A stretch of 64,000 bases of DNA from Daucus carota subsp. sativus. Its lineage: Eukaryota > Streptophyta > Magnoliopsida > Apiales > Apiaceae. The DNA is taken from NCBI RefSeq assembly GCF_001625215.2, contig NC_030387.2, positions 682,001 through 746,000 on the forward strand. The letters are read 5' to 3'. Below are positions 35,242-48,355 of this stretch, piece by piece (within the stretch, counting starts at the first letter, position 1; each line of letters starts with the position of its first letter). The notes beneath the pieces were generated by a model, which did not search any database, was not told the DNA's origin, and saw nothing but the letters and a program-made list of their open reading frames with translations. A program made the position numbers and the translations under genes.

Positions 35242-35757
35242 ATGTTGATCAATCTTTCATTTATAATCCTGCTTCTTGTACTGAGCCCATGCTCCTTACT
35301 AGTCAAGGCACAGCATCAAACCAACAGCCTCATATTAGACACATGCAAGAAAACTCCCAACTATGCACTCTGTGTCTCGACTCTAAGATCAAATCCTCAT
35401 AGCTCGACAGCAGATGTGGCCGGTCTAGGCCTGATCTTGGTTGGCGCTGTGAAGGCCAAGTCCACCGCGGGGCTCAAGACCATCAGTGAGCTTTCGAGGG
35501 CCAACCCGGCACTGAAAAAGAGGCTGAGCCAGTGTATGGAGGATTACAAGATGATACTGAGTGCATTTATCCCGGAAGCAGAGCAGGCCATAGGAGGAGA
35601 TCCTAAGTTCGCTGAAGATGGAATGAATGGAATTGCAGACGTGACTGCGCAGTGTGTGAAGAGCCTTCAGGGAGTTCGAGCCCCGTTGCCTAGTACTAAT
35701 AAACTTGTACATGATCTTTCTCTTGTGACTGTTTCCATTATCAGGACAATGTTGTAA
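35242..35757 (+). CDS. Invertase/pectin methylesterase inhibitor (PMEI domain) 2
   Basis: Intronless, 171 aa, paralogue of the gene at 33401. A signal peptide (FIILLLVLSPCSLLVKA) precedes the PMEI domain. It keeps CKKTPNYALC with its paired cysteines, LRSNPHSSTADVAGLG, the Cys in LSQCMEDY, the Cys in TAQCVKSLQG and the tail NKLVHDLSLVTVS. It differs from copy 1 by two extra residues (AIGGDPKF against GPPKF) and many substitutions, so the duplication is not recent. The core promoter is conserved with copy 1, which suggests similar expression. Target enzyme is not determined by sequence. Confidence 0.9.
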   Translation: MLINLSFIILLLVLSPCSLLVKAQHQTNSLILDTCKKTPNYALCVSTLRSNPHSSTADVAGLGLILVGAVKAKSTAGLKTISELSRANPALKKRLSQCMEDYKMILSAFIPEAEQAIGGDPKFAEDGMNGIADVTAQCVKSLQGVRAPLPSTNKLVHDLSLVTVSIIRTML

Positions 35758-35892
35758 TTCACAGGACTCTCATATCTACAAAGACAAATGTGTGTCTGCG
35801 TAGGTACTGATTTCTGTTTCGCATATATATATATATATCTGCAAGAAAATACTATCTACAATAACTTAGCTCTAGTAAAACCATTTTACCTG

Positions 35893-36055
35893 GTGACGGG
35901 ACGGATCTAGTAAGAGGCACAGGGAGACAAGAATCCTCCCTTAATTTTTTTGACAATTTTTTTCACAATTCTAAATTCTACAAGATTAAGGATATTCCCC
36001 CACAAAATTTAATAATATATATAAATATTTTTCAAAAATTTGTTTGGTGGCCCCC
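35893..36055. mobile_element. Transposon remnant at the 5' side of the inhibitor pseudogene
   Basis: Sequence GTGACGGGACGGATCTAGT to GTTTGGTGGCCCCCGAG resembles other GGCGGATCT-type MITEs in the window, such as 762-948. It replaces the signal-peptide part of the following inhibitor copy. Ends are not well defined. Confidence 0.4.
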
Positions 36056-36061
36056 GAGATA

Positions 36062-36437
36062 CAACCAACAACCTTATAAATTATAATCAACACATGCAAG
36101 AGAACTCAATTATGCACTATGTGTCTTAACTCTAAAATCAAATCCTAAAAGTTCGACAGCAGATGTACCCAGTCTAGGCTACATCGCGGAGGAGACCGTG
36201 AAGGCCAATTCCATCACAGGGCTTAAGAGCATCAAAGAGCTCTCGAGGTCCAATTTGATATTGAAACGGAGCAGGGTCCTCCAAAGTTCGCTATAGATGG
36301 AATGATTTGAATCGCGGAAGTCAGTAAGCAGTGTATCAAGTAAGCAAGCAAGGACCTCAGCCCCGTTACCTACAATAAACAAACTTTTACACGATCTTTC
36401 TCTTGTGGCTGCTTCCATTATAAGCACGATGGTGTGA
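36062..36437 (+). pseudogene. Inhibitor (PMEI) pseudogene, copy 3
   Basis: Clear nucleotide similarity to the genes at 33401 and 35242 from CAACCAACAACCTTATA to the stop GTGTGA. Defects: no signal peptide or start; two bases lost in the CKKTPNY region; about 60 bases lost between TTGAAACG and GAGCAGGGTCC; in-frame stops such as ATGATTTGA. The end (CACGATCTTTCTCTTGTGGC) is still close to the intact genes. Confidence 0.85.
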
Positions 36438-36800
36438 TGCAGAGGACCACGCCATGTACAAATTACAAGCACACACGTATTACGTTTATGCGTGTCAATG
36501 TGGGCGTTTGGATTAAGGTTAGGAATGGAAATCAGGTATGAGAATGGAGGGTATGGGAATGATATGAACCGAGAGGTGAGAAATGTATAATTTAACCATC
36601 TCAAAAAATAGCAGTTCTCATTTTATAACACTAAATAACTAATTCAAACATGTATGAGATTGATATTCCGATACTCGTTGACCACCTAAAGTTGACCGAC
36701 CCAGGTTACAAATTCCAAGGTCTCGCTCAATTTAGAAATACGAATATAATTCAGCAACGATATTACATTGCATCTTAGTTCTTTTACTAATGTCTTTGCC

Positions 36801-36807
36801 TATAAAA
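36801..36807 (+). promoter_or_regulatory. Orphan copy of the inhibitor-type TATA region
   Basis: TTTGCCTATAAAAACAGCAG resembles the conserved TATA context of the two inhibitor genes, but no inhibitor frame follows. It may mark a fourth, deleted copy; it could be chance. Confidence 0.35.
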
Positions 36808-39484
36808 ACAGCAGATAACTTGCTACAACAATCGTTTGTCACGAATCTTGCTACAACAATCGCTTATCAGAAACTCGGACCCTTCCCTTAAATAAGTACT
36901 AAGAAAATCATTAGTAACGGAGCTTATCTCTCTCAAACAAACAGTACACAAACAAAAATCATGAGTCCGTCAAAACTTGTGTGCCATCAAAAATCATGAG
37001 GGGGATTTTCGGAAATATCACAAATTTTCGAAAAGAAAGGATAATTGTGTTAAAGGTGTTAGGCTACTGGTGTTATTATGTTTTCCTTACACGGCCCACA
37101 GATTATCATCGACACAAAATGTGTGCCCAACTGTCTAAATTAATAAGATAAGGATAACATTCTCACTCAGTTCTTGCCAGCTTTACTTTAATGTCGTCAC
37201 CTTTCTTTATGGATTGAACTGCCATGCCGTTGAGAGATGAGGCTCACCTTCTAACTTTAGTTCCTACAACTGAAATAGATAGTTTCAAGAAATCTGACAT
37301 GTAGAAATTTGACTAAGTGCAACTTCACTCTGAAGTGGATGTGCAGCTACATTTGCACGTGAGTGAGAATGAAAATCGGGAATGAGAACATGGGGTACGA
37401 GAATGGGTATCCAAAAAGATGTCACAATATTGCATTACATGTCACAATATTGCTAATCCAATCACGAATACATGGATTTGAGGTTTTAATTCTGATTAAC
37501 TGGACTCGTTAATCATGATCAAATGCCTCCTTTGCGTGCATCTATATATTTCATATATTCTTTTCATTATAATATGTGTAACAAGGTAGAGTATCTCGAA
37601 ATCGAAATGACCAAGTATATATCGATAGTTTAGTAATAAAAATCTGATATCGGTTCGACTCGGCTGCATTTTTTAAATTCAATTACTCGAGCCGAATTTC
37701 TAAATATTCGTTTTCAAACACCCAAATAATCTGTTAAAACAACTGACTCGGTAGGTTTATGATTTCCCGTTACTAGACCGAGTCAGCTGATTTTTACAAC
37801 AACCAACTGATTTCGTAGGTTTTTGATTTCTCGTAATTAGACCGAGTCAACTGATTTTTACAACACTGGTACACATGTTCACCTTCCATCGAAATCCTCC
37901 TTTTGCTGATTAAATCTATAAGTGTAGCATATGAACAAATATCAAGATGGCCAAGTTGGTTTAAGATGCCAATTAAGGTTTAATCTACAGGGATCCCATT
38001 TGGTCTGCATATTTTAATCCAAGAATTCATATGCCTATATGTATTAAGATTTTCATGAGCATATCCCTCTAGCACAGCTTTGTGATTCTGCAACTTGCAA
38101 GTAAAAAAATGAAGCTTTGATGACTTTCACTCCTCATTGAGTTGCTAAAAACTGTTTCTACACTAGTGTGCTCTACTTTTGCCTCAGAAGTGCTCTGTGG
38201 TCTGTAGATTTGTTCTTTCTTGCAAATTGCTTCAGAAAGTATTAATATACTAGTAACAAGTAGCACAAATAGTGGGAATAATATGAATAAATCAAGAAAG
38301 TATTAAAAAATTTATAATGGACCAAAGCTTGATCTTCATTATTATTTATTCTAATAGTGGTAATATGAAGCTGTGAGTTCTAGAAGCAAGTAAATAGTTT
38401 TATAAGCTTCTAAATTCCTGTTCTTGTACAAATTCTTGAAAGTTTTCTAATGTGCTTCTCAATACAGAGATACAACTAAAATGCTCATGTGCTTCTAAAA
38501 CATGGTTTAGGGATCTTGCATGTGTCTAAGTTCTCTGATATGCACACAAACAAGGAGTATTCTAATTTGTACAGCATAGGTAACATGTAACTGTTCCCAA
38601 TGAAATAGATCTTGTTTAGGTAACATAACACATAAGATTAATATTATTTTTGAATTTTAGTCAACTGCTGATCCTAGGAACAGGCATGGAAACAGGGATA
38701 ACTAAGTTGCAGAAGGTAGTGAGACAATATTTTTTGTAAAAGTTATGCGTAAAATCTGGAAGTTCCAGGTTAATAGCATCGCATACCGGGTGCCCCGTGA
38801 ACTCTCTACGAGTGCACACAATGAAAAACAAATTTGTATCAAATTTTCAGATGCGTATAACATTGTCAATTCTGAGAACATTAAGCATGTTAAAGCAAAA
38901 TCAACTCTATATTGATTTACGGAAATTTTATTCATCATTATTGTCAGCATGAAACTTATTGTGGCTACAATCACCATGATCTAGAATAATATAACATGTC
39001 TATTGTATTTACAAATTACACTAACCAGCTGTTGGACTTTGCCCTGGAATATCAGATTTTAACAGGAAATCTTCGGATCGGAGGCCCTGACCATTTGGTG
39101 AAAACATAGAAAATCTGCATAAAACTGGACATGTGATAATACTGGCTTATAAAAGAAGCCACCAGAGACTGCATTAAAAGTGCCTTGAGTAATGATCAGG
39201 CTTACAGCACTTGCATTGCTTATTGTTAGACGCCACAACTCAAAAAAGTCTTTTGCATGAACTCCAAGAAGCTTGACAAATTCATATTCTTATTATTGTG
39301 TGTATAAGGATGTAAACTTCAGATGCCATTTCATCTTGCTTCTTTGCTCCTTTTATTATCAGGACTTGAAGTAGAAATCTGTCGTGCAGGACTGCTAGTT
39401 GCCAAGGAGCAAATAGAAATCGCTTTAGGGATAATAAAGATGAGAAATTTGCAGAAAATGAACAATTACGAAAACCAAAGCAAG
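36808..39484. other. Intergenic, inhibitor cluster to membrane-protein gene
   Basis: No supported gene. Around 37680-37870 two similar segments containing GACCGAGTCA(G/A)CTGATTTTTACAAC form a short imperfect tandem. A minus-strand open frame near 38100-38300 is discussed among the rejected items. Bases near 39000-39300 may be 3' untranslated sequence of the next gene. Confidence 0.4.
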
Positions 39485-40581
39485 CTAGTTGAAGAGAGGA
39501 GGGATAAAAGATATGACATACTTGGGAGATACGGGCCTGAGTACATTAGTACCAGTAAGAGATAAATTCAAGTAGTTTCCATGTAGTAAGGAACCATCCT
39601 CAATAGCGGACTCTGGAGAGCCTGGGAAACTTGTTTCAGAAGATCTAGAGGGCACACCTACATATATAATTAACAGTATCATGAGTATTGCTATTTGTTA
39701 ACTTCAAATTAAGAATGACATCAACAACTACAGCAGCAGCGAGAGAGCCATGCAAAATTTTTATTAAACATTTCTAATCAAGGTCTGTCCCGTACATTAT
39801 CAAAAAGGTAAAGCATAGTTCACATAGGAAGAAAAAGATGAGCTTTCTGAAAGTTTATTACTAATGTAGGGTAAATTGTAAATAAAGAACTCAACTATAC
39901 TTTGTAGGAATCACAGAGTTTGTTATTGTTATGCTGGAGCAAGGAGAAAACAGCCATTACAGAAAGCAACAATTCTTCATGATAGAGGAGAGCAGCTAGA
40001 AGACAATACACAAGTGATATATGCAATCAAGTACGATTTATACCTTGAAAGAGTATCACAAGAAAGAAAACAATGGTGAAGAGCATGGCAAAGAGGTTTC
40101 CACTCGATGATGATGAGGCCTTGGCAGCTTTTATTTTCTTCAATGCCTTAATTCGCTCAACCCTTGCCCGTTTCATCATCGCTAATTGTGCGATCTCTTT
40201 AATAAGCTTCTGGTCATAAGCATCCAATGACAGACCTCTAGGTGGTCGGGGAGGTTTCGTGGCACTTTTAGTTTTACGTTTCTCCTTCCCTGTTTTGTGC
40301 TCTTTAAAATCAACAACCACTGTTGCCTGCACCTTTTCATCCACCAACAACTTCACTTCCTGTGGAGAAGTGACACTGCCATTTGATAAACCCAAACTCA
40401 CCCCATTTCCAGCCTTCTCCAGAGCATCAACACTATCAAATCCTTTACATAACTTGTTAAAAAAAATTCTTTCCAACTTGGCAGCTGAGACATTGTCAGC
40501 TCGTTCCGCTTGATCACTAGTCGTCTCACCAGCCTCAAGATCAACTCCAAAGTCTCTTTCTATCACTGGATGTTGATCCAT
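39485..40581 (-). CDS. Conserved plant tail-region membrane protein, unknown function
   Basis: Exons 40581-40044 and 39657-39485, joined CAAG-GTGTGC, give 711 nt, 236 aa. The N-terminal half is polar and acidic. The middle is basic (KTGKEKRKTKSATKPPRPPRG). The family signature is at about residues 133-180: LIKEIAQLAMMKRARVERIK, ALKKIKAAKASSSSSGNLFA, then one hydrophobic segment LFAMLFTIVFFLVILFQG, followed by a Ser/Pro-rich tail (PSRSSETSFPGSPESA). I know this combination from uncharacterised plant proteins; no reaction or partner is known to me. The single membrane span near residue 170 predicts anchoring with a short tail on the other side. Exon 2 could also splice on at a CCCAA-GTATGT donor near 39530, so the exact C-terminus is uncertain. 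Confidence 0.75.
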
Positions 40582-41871
40582 CAGGGATCCTACTTCTCCT
40601 TCCTCAAAAGCCTTAAAACTCTTGTCTACACAGAAAATTGGACACTATACGAACATACAACCACCCGAATCTTCCAGAAAACCTCGCTACACTCTCAAGA
40701 ACACACCACCAATCCTGATCAATAAATTTAACCCAAACCCAAATCACCAAAGTAAATGTATCATCTCCTTAAAAGCCTCTTAACACAATCCCACATGCTT
40801 TTTTCAAAAACAGATAAGAAAACCCTGTAGAAAAATTCATCAGGCAATTCAGTTGCCTACACTAAGTACATATACAGAAATGACAAAAGAACAAACTTAC
40901 CACTTCTTTATAAAAAACACACATAAAGAGAAATAATTAAACTACAACATTGAGTGTAAAAAACCAACAATTGGAATCACAACTTTCTTCTGAAAAAAGG
41001 AAAGAACAAAAGTAAAGACACAAAATTATCCAACCCAAAACAGTAATGAAACAACAAGATCAAAACTGACAAAAACATCATCTTTATCTTTACATAAAAG
41101 AAGAAGCATGCAAAATGGAGATAAATGCTCATAAAAAGACAGAATGTTGAGAATGTGTGTGATGAAAGGAAGGAAATTTTACCTTTGGGGGAGTGATTGA
41201 GGAAAGCCCAGATCCAATGTAGGAATAAAGCCAGCTGGGGTTATGGGAATTCTTGAAATGAGTGTGTACAAGACTCTCTCTCCCTCTGATCTCTCTCAGT
41301 ATGATCTCTCTCTCTGATCTCTCTCTTTGATATCTCTCTCTGTGCAGTGTGTTGTGTGACACGTAGGAAAAGAGACAGAAAAAGATGAATGCACGAGGGA
41401 TTTGGGGACAAGCAGGAAAGTTGTAATTAAGGACACTGACTACACACTTCACTGTCAAGTTCAAATTTTGTACAAGTACAATTTTTAAAATCCAAACCAG
41501 TATTATTAACTACTCCACTCCACTTGTACACACAAATATGTATGCCACATTGCTACATCCTTATTTATACGTGCATGGATATTTGTTTTTATTCAAGCTC
41601 CACCGACACCAAACCTACGTCTCTTCCTTTTCTGTTTTCTGGTAAATAACCCAGGAATCTCTAGAATTACCATTGCGGTTCTTAAAATCTTGACACAATC
41701 TGAAACCTCACACGAATTCTTTAAGAAAATACAAATTAGGACTGGAAATTTATATTTCCAATATTTCGAATTGGATTTAAATTGAAAAACTCTGATCCGG
41801 TTGAAATTGACCCGGTTATACATGTATACTCGAATTCAACGCGACATTTATTTATATAATAATATATTATA
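40582..41871. other. Leader/promoter region of the membrane-protein gene
   Basis: About 1.3 kb without coding signal. A CT-rich run at 41271-41344 (GA-rich in the sense of the minus-strand gene) suits a plant 5' leader or promoter pyrimidine patch. The leader may contain an intron. Confidence 0.45.
41271..41344. repeat. CT/GA-rich microsatellite-like tract
   Basis: Imperfect repeats of CTCTCT and GATCTCTCTC on the plus strand, upstream of the minus-strand gene at 40581. Confidence 0.75.
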
Positions 41872-42153
41872 CTCCCTCCGTCCCCTCCATTTCTTTACAC
41901 TTTCCTTCTTGGGGTGTCACATCCAATTCTTTACATTTCAAAACTTACCCAAAATAGTTAATGGGTCCCACCACTTCTTCACTTTTTTTTTCCTTTTCAC
42001 ACTACTTTTACTCCACTATCTTCTTTTTATACATTAAAAATCAATGGGTCCCACCGCTTCACCCACTTTTCCTTCTCTTTTCCACTATTTTATATATATT
42101 TCTTAAACTCCGTGCCCAACCCAAACGATAAGAAATGGGAGGGACGGAGGGAG
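41872..42153. mobile_element. Stowaway-type MITE
   Basis: 282 bp. Ends CTCCCTCCGTCCCCTCC and GGGAGGGACGGAGGGAG are inverted over about 25 bp, with TA duplications at 41870-41871 and 42154-42155. Interior repeats AATGGGTCCCACC twice. Intact and probably young. The following 42156-42860 has no gene. Confidence 0.88.
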
Positions 42154-42865
42154 TATTAATTATATATATTTATATTACAAAATTACACAGATTTATGGTA
42201 TATTTGTATATTACTAAAATTATATGTATTCACATATAATTTCATTAAATAATTATTTACATAATTTTTAAAATATTATAACAAATATAACTTTAATAAA
42301 AAAATTATTAATTTTAATAAATTTCAGGAAAAAATGGATGGATCATGTTCAAATTAGTCAGAGGTCGAGTTCTGGTTGAATTTAAGTTGACTCAAGAATA
42401 GAACCGGATAAGATAACGAGTCGACGCTTCCCACCCCTACTATCCTAAATCAAAATAATCACTTTTTTAAAAAAGATACATTTAATCACTTTTTACCGAC
42501 CAAAACATTCATGCCCACTAAACATTCACCAACAAATTGCAGCCCATTTCCAGTCCCAGGCATTTTTAAAAATCAAAATACATGTTTTACATATGCCCCA
42601 AAAATTTGGACGATTCCGCCTTCAAAAAAATAAATAAAAGGGATTTGGAAATGGTCCTACCAACGTTGAAGAATGGAAATGAAATTTTTGGGAAAAAAAT
42701 ATGGGCAATTTTATGGTACATTACAAAGGAGGGAAAACTAGCCAGACACTTGCTTAAAAGAGTAATGATAGAAATTTAGTGCAATTGCTCGCATTATGTT
42801 GTATTAACAATGATGCAAACAGAAGCTAAATAAGATACAACCCTTCGCTAAAAATTCTAAATAAT

Positions 42866-45800
42866 CTAAAACTTGAAAATAGCAGCACCGCTTGAAGGCT
42901 TAGAAGCAAAAACATAAAGACCAAGATCATTCTTCTTGATCACCCCGTTGTCAATTCTTGATTTATAAAATTGTTCCTGCAACAAGTAAATTATACTGAT
43001 GTTAGATTGTCAAAAACAATAACACTTCTACTTATTTAAGGCTTGAGAATTTTGGCACTCATTGAAACAGAAATTTTAACTGCAAATTAAAGGACTTACC
43101 TTCAAATTGAGGATAAACTGTGGGACAATACTCTCTTTCACTAACGCTACAGCACAACCACCCCATCCAGCTCCAGTGAGCCTTGCCCCAAAAGCACCAT
43201 TATCTCTACATATCTGTACAAGTTCTTCCAGCTCCGGACAGCTACCATAATTATATATAATACGAGGGCGTTAATATAATTGTCTATTAAACCAATAATT
43301 GAATATGCACAGAAGTGCCTAACATACCTGCATTCATAAAGAACGCTACAGCTATGGTGGCTGTCATTCATAAGGTCACCAAGCTTCTTTAATTTGTCTT
43401 CTTCACTGCAATAATAACATCATGGTTTATGTTAAGCTTGTTGGCGAAAATCTAATTTCAAAAACTTATAGTTCTACAAAGTAAACAAGCGAAAACCCAA
43501 AACGATCTTAACAAAGTGCACTTAAGCGCTTGGAGCTGGTAGCATTATTTATCGTACTATCTTGAGAATCTGAGCAAATAAAAATCATGCATTAGACAAT
43601 GCTGAGGTAAGACTATCACCAACCTTGAAGCTGCTGACACAGCATCCTTAAAATTAAATACACGCTTGGCTTCTGAGTAAACATGATAGGCTCTCTGGTA
43701 ATAAGGTCAGTCAATATGCATTAGGATGCAATAATAACAACAAACAACAAGGAATGTAGTACAAATCTTATAACAGTATCATAGAAATAGAACCGATGTC
43801 TGTATGAGTCGATAACTAATAAGTTGGGAGGTAGTTAAAATATTCTTGTTTGGAGAAAATTTATATCAACTAGCTGACCAGTTCTCATGAAGTCAAGAAA
43901 TTAATTAATAGTCAGAAGTTAAATAATAACCAATTTATAAACAAACCATTTAAAGAGTAGAATCATTACATCTGACCTCCACAGATATACAGAGGCCTGC
44001 TCAGATGAATTACCTGGAATAACTTAAAGTGGCTGGCAGCTTTAAGCACATCTAAAGAAGATGGAGAATTTGCAAAAACCTCAAGGAGCTTTTCACCAGT
44101 TATTTTTTCAATATCTTCAGATGTATATGGATCTTCATTCAATAGTTCCTATCACACAGGGACATTATAAGTTGATTGTGTCGGGGGAACTTTGTTTCTC
44201 ACAAGCCAGGACAATTCTAATGGTATATGTAACCAATACTTGTAAAACAAACTCAATAAACTGAGACATGGTTAGTTCTTATGACCATAGGACAAAAATA
44301 TTACCTTGACAGCAATACCAGGATCAGTAGACCCTCGACTATCTGCATATGCTACACACAATCCTTCAACATCAGAAAGAGTTTTCACTTCAGAAATTGC
44401 TTCTTGAGGTTCCTTCCCTAGCTTAATAGCAAGAACAATCTGCAGATACAGTATATCACATATAAATTAATTGTCAAAATTTAAGTCAACAATAATGACC
44501 CAGATGCAATATATATCTTTCTGACTTCTGAAAGCAGGACCAAGTAAGACACAAGTAGGTGCAAATAGAAGCAGTATACAGGACCGGATTATAAACCTAA
44601 GGTCGATAAACAAGGAATTAAAATTAAGCCAATACAAATACAGTTTTGAACTAGAGGAGCCTAACACACTCTACAAGTCAGCAAAAGTAGGAGGAATAGA
44701 ATGTGCTAATTGTAATGCTCAGATAAAAAAAAAATGAATATAGAACTTTCTAAAATTGATCACATCCAGAAGAATTAAGAACAACACTGAAATTAACATT
44801 TATGTCATGAGAGCAGAACTATACACATATATAGAGATCTGAATACAGTAAATTGGAGATGGGGATCAATTTTTTTAAAGCAAGGGATGCATATATATGA
44901 GTAAATAAGATAAAACTTACAGCTGCTAGCCGGCATTCAACAACCCGGTTGTTGTAATTTGTAGCAGCTGTGACTGCTTTTTGTGATTCAGCTAATGAAT
45001 GTGCTATCACAAAAGCCCCACAAGCTGGAAGTTGTACATCAGTTGCACGTATAGGGTTAAAATCAATCAGCTCTGCAAAACCAGCTTTGGCCATGACAGA
45101 AATAGCCTGCCGTATAAAGAAAGATACAAACCAGTTAAATACCAACCATGATGTAGCTGGAAAACTATTAAAGATTTATAGAACTGAACAGATCTATGGA
45201 TGTGAACAAAAATGATTATACCGTGCACCACATGTTAACACAATAAATAAATGCTGATTACAGGTGTAATAATATTCATTCTACTGCAGTGACATAAACG
45301 GAGGACAACGGCATAGGAGCTCCTGGTCCATGGTAAAATAGTTGAACCATCTATAAACAGTCTTTTGGTAGGTTACTCACATATATTCACCCACAAAAAG
45401 AGTCGTCATCTATGATTTGCAGATTCTGCAGTTTAACAAAATATTTTCAACTCTGAAACAGATTAGTACAATCTAACAAATTGACATTGTGCAATATCCA
45501 GTTCCAGGACAACAAAAAGGCAATAAAAAGAATGAGCTTGAGAAAATAAAATGTATGTTCGCATCCAAAGAGGGACTGATTTAAAGTTTATTCACCTTGA
45601 TGTGCCAGCTGATAAGTGATAACCAACATATACACAGCAGAAACAAATGCACGTATACCCAGCACTAGTGCTAGCAGATTAATAGCATTATATCAAACTT
45701 TGCTATATTTCTAACAGTCATCAGAGTTTTCATGCATTTGATACAAGTCAAACAAGGAATAACTTGCTCCGATCAAATATAAGATAACAGAATCCACATA

Positions 45801-48355
45801 TAACTGTTATAGAAAGCTTAAAATGTTATATTAGGTTGTGAATGAAGCATGTTGCTAAAGAGGCTCGAGAACTTGCCCCATTTTTTGCTCTAGGAAGCAG
45901 CTATATTTACCTGATCCATGCCACCAGATTGTGTTCCAATGTGTCGCTCACAATCACAAGTAAGTTGAGCAAGCTCTTTCTGTGAAATAAAGGTATCGAA
46001 ATGTATCAGGAAATTATAAAAGGCAAATTCAGGCATGCTTCCTTCTCATTTTCTAATGGTAATTACTAGTTAGAACCAGACTTTTGAGCATTCATCTATA
46101 CACTATTCCCATCACTGTCTTAGAAGCTATAGCAGATGCAAACCAATTACAGATAAAGAATATTCACCAATTTTTTGCAAGTGGACAAGGTCCAAAAATA
46201 AAATGATTTTCTTCTGAAATTGACACTTAAGGCATAACCAACTAGATGGAGATTTATAAATCTTGTATCTATATTATTCATCAACAATATTGAACTTGAC
46301 AGGGATAATGCTGCAGCAGCACAGTAAGCGATACTTCAGCAATCCAAACAGCTCTTTTTGATAAACAAGAAGGGCCGGGATGATTAAGGGTTCATAAGAG
46401 GTTAAGGAAAAGTACAGTACCTTCGCCAAACTAACATCGAAGGCAGCCATGATAGCAATCGTAGAAGAGCATACGAATGCTGCAGAGCTTGACAATCCAG
46501 ATCCTGTCGCAAAACAATGAGAGAATTACTAAATCAAGAAAATTTCCGCATCACCTAAAAGAATAGTTGGACCCATGTGATTAATATGGTAAAAGTGCAG
46601 AAAGTATACCCGTTGGAACTGTCCCATCAATTAAAACGTCAAGTCCTACTGGCGGACCAACTTCAAGTCCCTTTGTTTTAGCATACTCGTAAAATCCCTT
46701 GTACCTGCAAAGAGGAGCATTAGCAGAAATGAGAAAGTATAGTTCTTTGTAAATTAAGAAAGTTTTGCAGTTACAATCAATATTCAAAACTTTATATGTA
46801 GATGTTCGCATAGTTTAGGTCCTCTAAACATTTCCTCGCATCAAATAAATAATTTTTATAACTTCAGGCCAGCGGGCTCCCCACAATTTGAGTAGCCAGT
46901 ACTGGTACCATATGAAGTCACATAAGTTTTGATTCGCCCAACATGTCACAAAATTACTCATATGCCAAATTAATATGTATTTCTAAAATATCCTGTTTCA
47001 TGTTTAATCTCAAGAATGAGTCTTGAATGCATTTTAAAGATGTAACATGACACCTTATACAAACATACTTGTGACTGAAAAGAGTGTCTATAAGAAAATT
47101 AAGTCTAGTATAAGGAGAAAGGAACATAAACTTAAACAATAATGTACTTCTAAATCCAGTTCTGTGAAGTCCTATAGATATGAGCGATATTATCCAAATG
47201 CCTTCCAGAAAAATAATCTCGATAATGGAAAAACTTAGCACTTCAATTTTTATAGCTTTTACAGCTCATATCACCTAACATCTCAATTACGACATAATCA
47301 ATTAGACCTATTAAGTACAACCTCACAGGTCTCACACAAACCTAAATAGTGTCAACAGAAATGCTTAATTCATAAAGGTCTATATTCTTACCCGCAGATG
47401 AAGTAATGTCCCCATCTATGATTTTTCAAATCGATCTCCTGCATACACACACATAGCAATAGTAATAATCAGCACAATTACAAATTAAATTGTTATCAAC
47501 CTGTCAAATCAAATTCATTTTAGTACTCTTAAAACTTCTTCAGTCAAAATTAATCACCAAATCCATAACATGCTCAAAAAGTCAAACTATACAAAAACAC
47601 CCCTACATACAAAAATACATAACACCTCAATAAGTATGAAAATATATATCAACATAATTAATTTACCGAGATGATCAACGTCAAAATTTCGGGATCACAT
47701 ATATTGAAACAGATTTTTTTTATATTTAAGATATCGTGATAAATAACACATAATCATATCCATAAATTCATTAACCTCAGAGATAAAAAAAAATACACTA
47801 TCTATTATGTTAAGACCAAGAAGGCAAGAAATTTACAAATTTATTCGGATGGTCAAAAATACACTACTGAATCTACTAAAATAACACTACAAAAACATAA
47901 CACATTAAAATCTCTACAAATTACTAAAGAAAACACCCTACTTTAGTATCGAAAATCTACAAATTTATCAAGATAATTAATTAATCGAAATTTAGTTGTA
48001 ATACCTGAGTAGGATCAGCAGGATAAGTACACATATCATACTTATCATTAACATTAGCAATCCTAATCACCTTCTCTCCATCCCTACCCTCACGCTTTCG
48101 AATCGCAACAATCGTATCCTGTCTAATAGCCATCGGCAACACCGAGTAGCCTTCATAATCGATATGTTCTCCAATTAAGTTCACTCGACCAGGCGATCGA
48201 GCGAAAACATCGGGATTACTCCCGAAAAACTCGGAGAATTTAGACTTCACGGCGGCGAATCGAAGCTCTGCTTCTTCGAGTTGCGATCCGCTGCCGTACA
48301 CTGGCTCGAGCTTCGAGTAGGTTGGGACTGGGAGCTCTTCGTGGTTCGTCGCCAT
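42866..48355 (-). CDS. GALK: Galactokinase (GHMP family)
   Basis: Twelve exons (descending): 48355-48005, 47438-47392, 46704-46610, 46503-46421, 45979-45911, 45106-44921, 44439-44305, 44148-44014, 43694-43624, 43405-43328, 43241-43100, 42976-42866. Total 1503 nt, 500 aa, all in frame. It phosphorylates D-galactose at C1 with ATP, feeding cell-wall-derived galactose back through UDP-galactose; cytosolic. The galactokinase signature [20 protein letters not shown] is at residues 53-72. The GHMP ATP loop [10 protein letters not shown] lies near 166, split across exons 3/4. GTQSGGMDQ, with the likely base Asp, is in exon 5. [16 protein letters not shown], the third GHMP motif, is in exon 11. Exon 6 has [12 protein letters not shown], with Cys where Gly is more usual. 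Length matches the plant enzyme. Introns hold no clear element. Confidence 0.95.

Noticed and set aside
38069..38266. Minus-strand frame with a hydrophobic start, like a small secreted peptide precursor
   Set aside because: It has no ATG in frame; a TAA lies shortly upstream and no convincing acceptor was found.
41129..41464. 111-codon minus-strand frame upstream of the membrane-protein gene
   Set aside because: Largely low-complexity Arg/Glu from the CT/GA tract; more likely leader or promoter sequence.
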